DNA from: Clostridia bacterium
GTDB taxonomy: Bacteria > Bacillota > Clostridia > Oscillospirales > CAG-272
Assembly: GCA_017450965.1 (NCBI GenBank)
Contig: JAFSSQ010000047.1
Span: forward strand, 1-64,000
DNA: 64,000 nucleotides
Direction of reading: 5' to 3'
The notes under the pieces are model-generated. The model ran no database searches. It was given only the letters and a program-made list of their open reading frames with translations, and had not been told where the DNA came from. Positions 27,318 to 34,805 of this stretch are shown here, in pieces. The stretch's first letter is position 1. Every line of letters starts with the position of its first letter. Made by a program: the position numbers and the translations under genes.

Positions 27318-27976
27318 CCTTTTTCCGGCCCGCTTTTCTCCCGGAGGCTGTAACAGAGCGTCATCAGCGTATCTCCGAGGTGAATGTTCTGCACGGCGGC
27401 GTGCGCGAGGTGCAGTTCGATATTCGTAAAGTTCCATACGCCGCGGATCCCGGCGCGGTCGATCCGCTCCGCCACCTCGCGCGTCACGGCGCGCGGCACG
27501 GTCAGGACCGCGATATCCGGCCGGCTTTTTGCGACGTAGGTTTCAAACTCCTCCATCCCGAGGATGGAAAAACCGCAGAAGGTCTGCCCCACCAGCGCGG
27601 GCGATACGTCAAAGAGCGCCTCCAGCGTGACGCCGCGCTTGCGGAAAACGGGGCTGGACGCCAGCGCGCGGCCGAGGTTGCCCGTGCCGACGATCACGGC
27701 GCGGTACCCCTCGTTTACGCCCAAAATCGAAGAAATATTCTCATAGAGCCGCGGGACGCTGTACCCGTACCCCTGCTGACCGAAGCCGCCGAAGCAGTTG
27801 AAGTCCTGCCGGATCTGGGACGCGGTGATGCCGAGCATCGCGGCAAGCTCGGAGGAGCTGACGCGCTCCACCCCCGCCTCCATCAGATCGGACAGGTAGC
27901 GATAGTAGCGCGGCATCCGGTTGATGACGGCCGAGGAGATCGTTTTCTCTCCCCGCCCTTTGCTTTCCTTTTCCAT
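27314..27976 (-). CDS. rex: Redox-sensing transcriptional repressor Rex
   Basis: 220 aa. Winged-helix DNA-binding half (MPRYYRYLSDLMEAGVERVSSSELAAMLG...QIRQDFNCFGGFGQQGYGY) and Rossmann half (VIVGTGNLGRAL) binding NADH/NAD. It represses fermentation and respiration genes when the NADH/NAD ratio is low. I saw no clear TTGTTAA-type Rex operator near it. Between isocitrate dehydrogenase and the DnaD gene. Confidence 0.96.
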   Translation of the reverse strand: MEKESKGRGEKTISSAVINRMPRYYRYLSDLMEAGVERVSSSELAAMLGITASQIRQDFNCFGGFGQQGYGYSVPRLYENISSILGVNEGYRAVIVGTGNLGRALASSPVFRKRGVTLEALFDVSPALVGQTFCGFSILGMEEFETYVAKSRPDIAVLTVPRAVTREVAERIDRAGIRGVWNFTNIELHLAHAAVQNIHLGDTLMTLCYSLREKSGPEKG

Positions 27977-28007
27977 CTTTTTCTCCGATCTTGAACGTGG
28001 TTTTCCG

Positions 28008-29180
28008 TCAGCGGGAAAGTCGGCGCCGGAGCGCCTCTGTCAGGCAGGCGGTATACTCCGCGCAGGTCGCTCCCTCGTAGCCGTCGATCACGACGGCGGC
28101 GTCCGGTCCGGTCGTCTCCTCCAGGGCCGCCGCCAAAAGGTCCGCTTCCTCTGTAAAGGAAATATGGCGCAGCAGCATCTCGGACGCCCGCAGGATACTC
28201 TGGGGGTTCGCGTAATGGCCCTTCCCTTCCGCGATCATCCGGGGCGCGGAGCCGTGGATCGCCTCGAACATGGCGTAGCGGTCGCCGATGTTGGCGCTCC
28301 CGCCGGTGCCGACGCCGCCCTGGATCTGCGCCGCCTCGTCGGTGATGATGTCGCCGTAAAGGTTGGGGAGAAGGAAGACCTGGAAGCGGTCCCGGATCTC
28401 CTTGTTGACCAGGTTGGCGGTCATGATGTCGATATACCAGTCCTCGTGCGCGATCTCCGGGTATTCGGCGGCGATCTCGTTCGCGATGCGGGAGAACTTG
28501 CCGTCTGTCTTTTTCATAATGTTCGCCTTCGTGACGATGGCGACGCTTTGTTTGCCGTTTTTGCGCGCGAACTCAAAGGCGGCGCGGGCGATGCGGCGGG
28601 TGCCCGCGTCGGTCGTGATCTTGAAGTCGCAGGCGAGCTTATCGCCCACCTCCACGCCGCGCGAGCCGAGGACGTACTCTCCCTCCGTGTTCTCGCGGAA
28701 GAAGGTCCAGTCGATCCCCTCGCCGGGGACGGAGACGGGGCGGACGTTGGCGTAAAGATCGAGCTCCCGGCGCAGGGTCACGTTCGCGCTCTCCATATCC
28801 GGCGCGTCGGTGCCGCCCTTCGGGGTCGTCGTCGGTCCTTTGAGCAGCACGTCGCAGCTCTTGATCGCCGCGAGGATCGGCGCGGGAACGGACTCGCCGC
28901 ACGCCAGGCGGTTTTCGATAGTGAGCCCCTCGATCGGGACGAGCTCGACCTTCCCCTCCGCCAGCTTTTTTCCAAGCAGCAGGTCGAGCACCTGCCGCGC
29001 ACTCTCAAAAATGACCGTGCCGATCCCGTCGCCGGGGATCAGGCCGATGCGGATCTTTTCTTTTTTGGCGTAATCGACGGCGGCCGCCTCTCGCTCCATC
29101 TTCTCCTCGCGGGCGAGCTGCTCGCGCAAAACCGTTTCAAAGCGGTCAAGACAGGTGCGGATCTCGTTTTCGTAGTTCAT
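28008..29180 (-). CDS. Isocitrate/isopropylmalate dehydrogenase family protein (probably isocitrate dehydrogenase)
   Basis: 390 aa. The catalytic fold begins at about residue 43 (IRIGLIPGDGIG), preceded by a helical extension of about 40 residues. FFRENTEGEY is the isocitrate-type phosphorylation-loop motif; KANIMKKTDGKF and NLYGDIITDEAAQIQGGVGTGGSANIG follow. No leuCD genes are near; an aconitase-type gene lies at 55-57 kb, so oxidative decarboxylation of isocitrate to 2-oxoglutarate is most likely. Cofactor not assigned. The following gene is rex. Confidence 0.85.
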   Translation of the reverse strand: MNYENEIRTCLDRFETVLREQLAREEKMEREAAAVDYAKKEKIRIGLIPGDGIGTVIFESARQVLDLLLGKKLAEGKVELVPIEGLTIENRLACGESVPAPILAAIKSCDVLLKGPTTTPKGGTDAPDMESANVTLRRELDLYANVRPVSVPGEGIDWTFFRENTEGEYVLGSRGVEVGDKLACDFKITTDAGTRRIARAAFEFARKNGKQSVAIVTKANIMKKTDGKFSRIANEIAAEYPEIAHEDWYIDIMTANLVNKEIRDRFQVFLLPNLYGDIITDEAAQIQGGVGTGGSANIGDRYAMFEAIHGSAPRMIAEGKGHYANPQSILRASEMLLRHISFTEEADLLAAALEETTGPDAAVVIDGYEGATCAEYTACLTEALRRRLSR

Positions 29181-29212
29181 GGAAATTTCCTTTTCTTTTA
29201 TGGATTGATAAA

Positions 29213-29235
29213 GTTTTCGACAGCCTGTCGAAAGT
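29213..29235. promoter_or_regulatory. Palindrome between tsaD and the isocitrate dehydrogenase gene
   Basis: TTTCGACAG, one base, CTGTCGAAA (29215-29233), flanked on each side by GTTTT-type bases. It lies 35 nt before the dehydrogenase start. Candidate operator or weak processing/termination hairpin. Confidence 0.4.
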
Positions 29236-29248
29236 TTTGCACATCTTT

Positions 29249-30253
29249 TCAGTTTGCGTAAGCGTTGAGCGTTTCGTCCGCCCGTACGCCGGCGGTAAAC
29301 CGGAAATATCCCTCCGCCGCCGCCATCGCGCCGTTGTCCCCGCAGAGAGAGGGGGGCGGGAGGCAGAGACGGGCGCCGGCCTCGCGGCAGAGCGTTTCAA
29401 AGGCGGCGCGCAGGTGGGTGTTGGCGGCAACGCCGCCGGCCAGCACGACCGTGCGGACGCCGGTCTCCCGGAGCGCTTCGCGCGCGCGCTCGGCCAGTCC
29501 CCCGACCGCGGCGGCGGTAAAAGAAGCGGCAAGGTCGGCGGGCGATACCTCCTCCCCGCGCTGGCGGGCGGAGTTGACCGCGTTGAGCGCCGCCGTCTTC
29601 AGGCCGGAAAAGGAGAGATCGAACCCCCGGCCCGGCACGGCGGGCGAGGGGAAGCGGAACGCCGCCGGATCTCCCTCCGACGCAAGCCGGTCCATCGCGG
29701 CGCCGGCGGGATAGGGGAGCCCGATGACGCGCCCCACCTTGTCGAACGCCTCGCCCGCCGCGTCGTCGCGCGTGGCGCCGAGCTCGGTATAGTCGGTGGG
29801 AGAGTCGACCCGGAAAAGGGTCGTATGCCCGCCGGAAACGGCAAAGGCGAGGTAGGGGGGCTTCGGCGGGTCGGGCAGAAGCGACGCCGCCGCGATATGC
29901 GCGTGAACGTGGTCGACGGGGACGAGCGGGATCCCGCGGGAGAGCGCCAGCCCCTTCGCAAAATTGACGCCGACGAGGAGCGCCCCGATCAGGCCGGGAC
30001 GGTTCGTCACAGCGATACAGGAGAGCGCGGAGAGCGGAACGTCCGCCTCGGCGAGCGCCTGCCGGGTCACATTGGAGATCGCCTCCGCGTGCGCCCGTCC
30101 GGCCAGCTCCGGCACAACGCCGCCCCAGAGCCGGTGCGTCTCCACCTGGGAGGCGACGACGTCCGAGCGGACGCTCAAAACGCCTTCCGGCGACGCTTCG
30201 ACGACCGACGCCGCCGTCTCGTCGCAGGAGGACTCGATTCCGAGAATAAACAT
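29249..30253 (-). CDS. tsaD: tRNA threonylcarbamoyladenosine synthase subunit TsaD
   Basis: 334 aa. Transfers the threonylcarbamoyl group to A37 of ANN-decoding tRNAs. GIESSCDETAASVV at the N-terminus, GGVVPELAGRAHAE, NRPGLIGALLVG, the metal-binding VDHVHAHIAA, SGGHTTLF and GGVAANTHLR are all family motifs. AAGGAAAC precedes the ATG. Directly follows rimI, a common pairing; tsaB and tsaE are not in the window. Confidence 0.97.
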   Translation of the reverse strand: MFILGIESSCDETAASVVEASPEGVLSVRSDVVASQVETHRLWGGVVPELAGRAHAEAISNVTRQALAEADVPLSALSCIAVTNRPGLIGALLVGVNFAKGLALSRGIPLVPVDHVHAHIAAASLLPDPPKPPYLAFAVSGGHTTLFRVDSPTDYTELGATRDDAAGEAFDKVGRVIGLPYPAGAAMDRLASEGDPAAFRFPSPAVPGRGFDLSFSGLKTAALNAVNSARQRGEEVSPADLAASFTAAAVGGLAERAREALRETGVRTVVLAGGVAANTHLRAAFETLCREAGARLCLPPPSLCGDNGAMAAAEGYFRFTAGVRADETLNAYAN

Positions 30254-30263
30254 AGTTTCCTTC

Positions 30264-30761
30264 TTATCTTGTTTCGTTTTCCGGGGAAAGATCCAGCGTC
30301 ATCACAACGGCGTCCTCCTCCGGCGCGGTATAGTAGCGTTTCCGTCTGCCGCAGGGAAAAAAGGAAAAAGAGCGGTAAAGCGCGATCGCCGGCGCGTTCG
30401 ACTCTCTTACCTCGAGATAGACGTGCCGGGTCCCCCGCTCCGAAAGCCGGGCGAGGAGCGCCCCGATCAGCGCGGAAGCGATCCCCCGCCGGCGGTACGC
30501 CGGCAGAACGGCCACGTCGGTCACGTCGCACTCGTCGGCGGCGCAGACGGCGGATACCACGCCCGCCGCCCGGCCTCCCCAAAGGGCGAAAAGGGTCACG
30601 CACACGGGCGAGGCGAGCGCCTCCCCGATCATCCCGGGAGTCCAGGGATCGGAAAAGCAGGCGAGCTCGATCTCCTCCCACGCGCGCGCCGCCTCCGGCA
30701 GGTCCTTTGCCGGCAGGACGCGCACCGGATCAGTAGCCGAGTGTTCCGTCGAGACTGTCAT
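30264..30761 (-). CDS. rimI: Ribosomal-protein-alanine N-acetyltransferase RimI
   Basis: 165 aa as drawn; a GTG at 30725 (153 aa) starts where family members usually begin and follows the upstream stop closely, so it may be the true start. GNAT fold: ELACFSDPWTPGMI at the N-terminus, CDVTDVAVLPAYRRRGIASALI (acetyl-CoA pyrophosphate loop), and LEVRESNAPAIALYRSFSFF. Between dCMP deaminase and tsaD. Confidence 0.9.
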   Translation of the reverse strand: MTVSTEHSATDPVRVLPAKDLPEAARAWEEIELACFSDPWTPGMIGEALASPVCVTLFALWGGRAAGVVSAVCAADECDVTDVAVLPAYRRRGIASALIGALLARLSERGTRHVYLEVRESNAPAIALYRSFSFFPCGRRKRYYTAPEEDAVVMTLDLSPENETR

Positions 30762-31218
30762 CGTTTTCGATCCAGTCGGCGACCGTGATCTCCCGGTATT
30801 CGGTCTTCGTGTCGCGGATATAGACCTTCGCGATCCCCGCGTTGAGGATCTGGCGCTTGCACATCATGCAGTTGGCCGTCCCCGGGACGACCGCTCCGGT
30901 CTTCGGGTCGGTGCAGCACATATACATCACGGCGCCGATCATCTCCTCGCGGGAGGCGGCGATGATGGCGTTTGCCTCGCTGTGGACCGAGCGGCAGAGC
31001 TCGTAGCGTTCCCCGCGCGGGATGTTCATCTGATCCCGCAGGCAAAAGCCGAGGTCGCAGCAGTTTTTGCGGCCGCGGGGGGCGCCGTTGTAGCCGGTGG
31101 AAATGATGCTGTCGTTTTTGACGATGATCGCGCCGAACCGGCGGCGCAGGCAGGTGCTCCGCTCGGAGACCGTTTCCGCGATATCGAGATAATAGTTGTG
31201 TTTGGATACCCGTTCCAT
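30730..31218 (-). CDS. Deoxycytidylate (dCMP) deaminase
   Basis: 162 aa from the ATG at 31218, chosen by AAGGAG. Zinc deaminase converting dCMP to dUMP for dTTP synthesis. CRSVHSEANAII gives the zinc His and proton-shuttling Glu; MYMCCTDPKTG...ANCMMCKRQI gives the zinc Cys pair; RSTCLRRRFGAIIVKND and GYNGAPRG bind the substrate. The start lies 10 nt after the galU stop. ComEB-like proteins share this layout. Confidence 0.93.
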   Translation of the reverse strand: MERVSKHNYYLDIAETVSERSTCLRRRFGAIIVKNDSIISTGYNGAPRGRKNCCDLGFCLRDQMNIPRGERYELCRSVHSEANAIIAASREEMIGAVMYMCCTDPKTGAVVPGTANCMMCKRQILNAGIAKVYIRDTKTEYREITVADWIENDDSLDGTLGY

Positions 31219-31228
31219 CTTCCGCTCC

Positions 31229-32113
31229 TTATAAGGTTTTCGCAAATTCCCGGAGAAACGCGGTGAACGCCTCGCCGATCTCGGGGTGTTTCACCCCCTC
31301 GCAGACGTTGGCGGCGAGCAGACCGAGCTTGGAGCCGAGATCGAACCGCTCTCCCTCGAACACCAGCCCCATCATCCCGTACCGGCGCGCGTACTCCGCC
31401 ATCGCGTCGGTCAGCTGGATCTCCCCGCCGGCGCCGGGCGCCGTGCGTTCAAGGATATCGAAGATCTCCGGGGTGAGCAGCACCCGCCCGAGGATGGCGA
31501 GATCGGTATATTCCCTGCCCGGCGCGGGCTTTTCGATCATGTCGGAGATCGCGTATTCCTCGCGCTCCGCGCCCGGGATCGCCTCCGCCTTCATCGAGCA
31601 AAACTTTCTCAGATCGGCGGCGGGAACGTGCTTGAGTCCCGCGACCGGACGCCCGTAGCGGGCGTACGAGGCGGCGAGCTGGGCGGTGACCGGCGTCTCC
31701 GAAAAGATAATATCGTCCCCGTAGAGGACGGCGAAGGGCTCCTCCCCGACAAAGCTGCGGGCCTGCAGGATCGCGTGTCCGAGTCCCTTTTTCTCCTTTT
31801 GCCGGAGGAAAAAGACGTTGCCGCGGTCGACCTCGGCGCGGTAGGCCTTTACCTCGTCCCCTCTCCCCTTCGCCGTCAGGACGGCGTCGTACTCGGGGGA
31901 AAAGTCAAAGTAATCCTCCATCGCCTCCTTTTCCCGTCCCGTGATGACGAGAACGTCGGTGATCCCGCTGTCAAACGCTTCGCTGACGAGATAGCTGACG
32001 GCGGGGCGGTCGACGATCGGGAGCATCTCCTTCGGCACGCAGCGGGAGATCGGGAGCATCCGGGTCCCGAGACCGGCGGCGGGGATCACGGCTTTTCTGA
32101 CTGTCCGGATCAA
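31229..32113 (-). CDS. galU: UTP-glucose-1-phosphate uridylyltransferase
   Basis: 294 aa from a TTG at 32113 after AAGGAGGAG. Makes UDP-glucose for wall polymers and glycolipids. VIPAAGLGTRMLPISRCVPKEMLPI is the nucleotide-binding signature; LPIVDRPAVSYLVSEAFDSGI, VLYGDDI and GGEIQLTDAM follow. First gene of a run through dCMP deaminase, rimI and tsaD; its promoter is at 32183-32210 with a leader of about 65 nt. Confidence 0.95.
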   Translation of the reverse strand: MIRTVRKAVIPAAGLGTRMLPISRCVPKEMLPIVDRPAVSYLVSEAFDSGITDVLVITGREKEAMEDYFDFSPEYDAVLTAKGRGDEVKAYRAEVDRGNVFFLRQKEKKGLGHAILQARSFVGEEPFAVLYGDDIIFSETPVTAQLAASYARYGRPVAGLKHVPAADLRKFCSMKAEAIPGAEREEYAISDMIEKPAPGREYTDLAILGRVLLTPEIFDILERTAPGAGGEIQLTDAMAEYARRYGMMGLVFEGERFDLGSKLGLLAANVCEGVKHPEIGEAFTAFLREFAKTL

Positions 32114-32176
32114 AACTTTCTCCTCCTTTGATGGGGACGGCGCGGACCGCCGTCCGGGGGGTATGGTACCGCTTAT
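32114..32176 (-). other. Structured 5' leader of galU
   Basis: The leader contains GGACGGCG with CGCCGTCC (approximate inverted repeat at 32135-32156). No known riboswitch family is recognised. Confidence 0.35.
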
Positions 32177-32182
32177 ACCAAT

Positions 32183-32210
32183 ATTATACTTTATTCTCCA
32201 TGAATTTCAA
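32183..32210 (-). promoter_or_regulatory. Promoter of the galU operon
   Basis: On the minus strand TTGAAA, 16 nt, TATAAT. Confidence 0.75.
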
Positions 32211-32228
32211 GTTTTTTTTGGAAGATGA

Positions 32229-32257
32229 TTGTTTTTTACCCCGCCGCGCGATAGAAT
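32229..32257 (+). promoter_or_regulatory. Promoter of the serine hydrolase gene
   Basis: TTGTTT, 17 nt, TAGAAT, divergent from the galU promoter. Confidence 0.6.
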
Positions 32258-32286
32258 AAAAGCAGTCGTACGGAAAGGAGCCCCTT

Positions 32287-34116
32287 ATGTCCGTTTTTAC
32301 GCTGAACAAAACCCTCGCCCTTCTCGGGCGGGCGATGAACCCGGAGGAGGCCGTGCGCCCGGAGATCTCTCTCCCGCACGAAAAGCCCTCGCTCCCCCTC
32401 CGCCCCTCCCCTTCCCCGCTTCCGCGCTGCACGCCGGAGGAGGCGGGCGTTTCCTCCGCGCTCGTCGCCGATTTCCTTGACAAACTGCAAAAGGACGACT
32501 CTCTCAATATGCACGCCGTTCTCCTCGCCCGCGGGGGGCGGATCTTCTGCGAGGCCGCCTTCGGGATGCAGGATCTGCGCGCGCCGAAATACCTCTTTTC
32601 CGCGTCGAAAAGCTTTGTCTCCCTCGCCGTCGGCATCCTCTGCGGGGAGGGCAAGCTCTCTCTGGAAGAAAAACTTTCCGATCTTTTCCCCGAGGAAACG
32701 GGAACGCTCCCCCGCCTGATCCGCCGCGTTCCGACCGTCCGGCAGCTGCTCACGATGACGGCGGGGTCCCTCTTCAACGAGGCGGAGTCGATGGCGGAGC
32801 GGGAGTGGGTCCGCGCCTTTCTCAACGCGACCTCCTACGGCGAGCTCGGCAAGACCTTTTACTACAACAGCCTCAACACCTACGTTCTGGCCGCCGCCGT
32901 CGTCCGGCGCAGCGGCGAGAGCCTGACCGAATATCTGACCAAACGCCTTTTCGCCCCGCTCGGCATCACCGATCTCTACTGGGAAAAGAGCCCCGAGGGG
33001 ATCGAAAAGGGCGGCTGGGGCCTCTACCTGCGGGGAGAAGACCTCGTGAAAGTCGGAACGCTCCTGCAAAACGGCGGCGTCTGGGAGGGAAAACGCCTGA
33101 TCCCCGCCGACTATCTCCGGGAGGCGATCTCCGAAAAGATCCGCACGCCGGAGGCCTACGGCGCCTTCAACTACGCCTATCAGATCTGGACCGGCCGCCG
33201 CCGCGACTCCTTCCTCTTCAACGGGATGCTCGGGCAGAATCTGTATTGCAACACCGAAAACGGCGTGATCGCGGTCTTTTTTGCCGGCAACGACGATATG
33301 TTCCAGCAGTCCTCCGTCTTTACCTACCTTCTCGAGCGCTTTACCGGTCCCTTCCCCGACGCGCTCTCTCCGGATCCCGCGGGGGAGGCCGCCCTGCGGC
33401 AAAAGCTGGCGGAGCTGACCGCCCTTCCCCTCCCCGCGGCGCCGCTGCCGCCGGCGCCTCCCAAGCCCCGCTCCCTTTTTGCCCGGCTGCGCGCCCGCTT
33501 CGGGAAAGATACGCCCCCGGACGAAACGGCGCCCGCCCCCTCTCCCGCCGAATGCCTCCTCCTCTGCGGCAGGAGTGCCGCGGCGCCGGAAAAAGGCGGC
33601 GCGCATATCGGGTTTTTTCCCTTTTTGATGCAGATCATCCAGAACAACTACACGGCGGGACTGGAGGAGATCTCCTTCTCGCTGCAAAACGGCGTTTTCC
33701 TCCTCCGGTACCGCGAAAAGGACGCCTGCTACACCGTCCCCGTCGGGTTTTACGCGCCCGCCGACGGCGAGCTGAACGTGGGCGGGGACAGCTTCCGTGT
33801 CCGGAGCATCGGGCGTTTTTCCCGCGATCTGCAAAACCGGCTCGTTTTAGAGGTACGCACCGACTTTCTGGAGCTTCCCGTCACCCGGCTGCTCACCTTT
33901 GCGTTCGGGGAAAGCACCGTTCTCCTCTCCCAGCGCGAGCTGCCCGGCAGGAGCGCCGCGCTCGCTTCCCTTGCCTCCACCCTCTCGCAGTACAGCGATC
34001 TCCCCTTCTCCTCCGCGTTGAGCGACCGGCTCTCCGGTCCCGCCGCGCGCCAGCGCATCGCCGCGGTCTTCGAGCCGGAGATCACCCTCTCCCTCTCCGC
34101 CCCGGCAACCGAATAA
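32287..34116 (+). CDS. Beta-lactamase-fold serine hydrolase with a C-terminal domain
   Basis: 609 aa. Class C beta-lactamase/CubicO fold at about 50-350: SxxK Ser105-Ala-Ser-Lys108, YxN Tyr192-Tyr-Asn194, and GMLGQNLYCNTE in place of the third motif. No signal peptide or lipobox, so probably cytoplasmic, which is unusual for a wall hydrolase. A Pro/Ala-rich linker (about 360-430) leads to a beta-rich C-terminal domain of about 170 residues that I do not recognise. Substrate unknown. Single gene with own promoter and terminator. Confidence 0.85.
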   Translation: MSVFTLNKTLALLGRAMNPEEAVRPEISLPHEKPSLPLRPSPSPLPRCTPEEAGVSSALVADFLDKLQKDDSLNMHAVLLARGGRIFCEAAFGMQDLRAPKYLFSASKSFVSLAVGILCGEGKLSLEEKLSDLFPEETGTLPRLIRRVPTVRQLLTMTAGSLFNEAESMAEREWVRAFLNATSYGELGKTFYYNSLNTYVLAAAVVRRSGESLTEYLTKRLFAPLGITDLYWEKSPEGIEKGGWGLYLRGEDLVKVGTLLQNGGVWEGKRLIPADYLREAISEKIRTPEAYGAFNYAYQIWTGRRRDSFLFNGMLGQNLYCNTENGVIAVFFAGNDDMFQQSSVFTYLLERFTGPFPDALSPDPAGEAALRQKLAELTALPLPAAPLPPAPPKPRSLFARLRARFGKDTPPDETAPAPSPAECLLLCGRSAAAPEKGGAHIGFFPFLMQIIQNNYTAGLEEISFSLQNGVFLLRYREKDACYTVPVGFYAPADGELNVGGDSFRVRSIGRFSRDLQNRLVLEVRTDFLELPVTRLLTFAFGESTVLLSQRELPGRSAALASLASTLSQYSDLPFSSALSDRLSGPAARQRIAAVFEPEITLSLSAPATE

Positions 34117-34119
34117 AAA

Positions 34120-34160
34120 AAGAGCAGCGTTTCCGGCCGGAGCCGGAGACGCTGTTTTTT
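34120..34160 (+). terminator. Terminator between the serine hydrolase and gtrA-like genes
   Basis: CAGCGTTTCCGGC, loop, GCCGGAGACGCTG (34125-34154) and T6. A-rich flank on the left makes it bidirectional for these convergent genes. Confidence 0.88.
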
Positions 34161-34161
34161 C

Positions 34162-34614
34162 TCACTTTTCCCGCGGCGCGGCGGGCCCGCTTTTTTCCTT
34201 GCGGAAGACGACGAACTTGCCGAGCAGGTAGTTTGCCGCGATCACGACGAACTGCACGATCAGCTTGGCGAGCTTGTCCCCCATCCCGCAGAGGGTAACG
34301 GCGACGAACATGATCCCCATATCGAGGAGGAGCGTTCCCACGCGCGAGAGGAAAAACGCGCCCGCCTCCTTTGCCACCTTCCCGTTCTGGCTCCGGAAGA
34401 CGACGGTGCGGTTGGCAAAATAGGCGAAGGTGACCGCGGCGATCCAGGAGACGACGTTGGCGATCTGGAGTTCGACGGGGTCCTCCGGGTCGAGAAACTT
34501 CACCGTGGCGAGCCAGTATACGCCGAGACTCACCGCGGTCGTCAGCGCGCCCACGATCAGATAGCAGATCAGCTCCCGGTATTTGTTCCACAGTTTCGTT
34601 ACGGTCTCGCGCAT
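34162..34614 (-). CDS. GtrA family membrane protein
   Basis: 150 aa from the ATG at 34614 (GAGAGGG upstream); the frame continuing upstream crosses the promoter. Four membrane helices (about 15-35, 45-65, 85-105, 112-132). LICYLIVGALTTAVSLGVYW and ANRTVVF are GtrA signatures; the family is implicated in moving lipid-linked sugars or polysaccharide precursors across the membrane. Monocistronic. Confidence 0.92.
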   Translation of the reverse strand: MRETVTKLWNKYRELICYLIVGALTTAVSLGVYWLATVKFLDPEDPVELQIANVVSWIAAVTFAYFANRTVVFRSQNGKVAKEAGAFFLSRVGTLLLDMGIMFVAVTLCGMGDKLAKLIVQFVVIAANYLLGKFVVFRKEKSGPAAPREK

Positions 34615-34648
34615 CGCTTCCCTCTCCGCCGGTTTTTTATCGTTCTTT

Positions 34649-34677
34649 ATTTTAGCACGGGAAAAAGGCAAAGTCAA
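34649..34677 (-). promoter_or_regulatory. Promoter of the gtrA-like gene
   Basis: On the minus strand TTGACT, 17 nt, TAAAAT, with TGC before the -10. Confidence 0.75.
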
Positions 34678-34741
34678 GCGAGGGGAGGCGTACGGTTTTT
34701 GGCCTTTTTTTGGCAGATCCCGTGTTTTTTGCGAAACCCCC

Positions 34742-34770
34742 TTGTCCCGGCGGCAAAAAAAGAGTATCAT
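34742..34770 (+). promoter_or_regulatory. Promoter of fbp
   Basis: TTGTCC, 17 nt, TATCAT, about 35 nt before the start codon. Confidence 0.55.
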
Positions 34771-34805
34771 AGGGCAAAGAAGAAAACAGAGAAAAGGAGT
34801 CTTCC

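Noticed and set aside
29213..29235. Rex operator
   Set aside because: The palindrome lacks the TTGTTAA/TTAACAA halves known for Rex.
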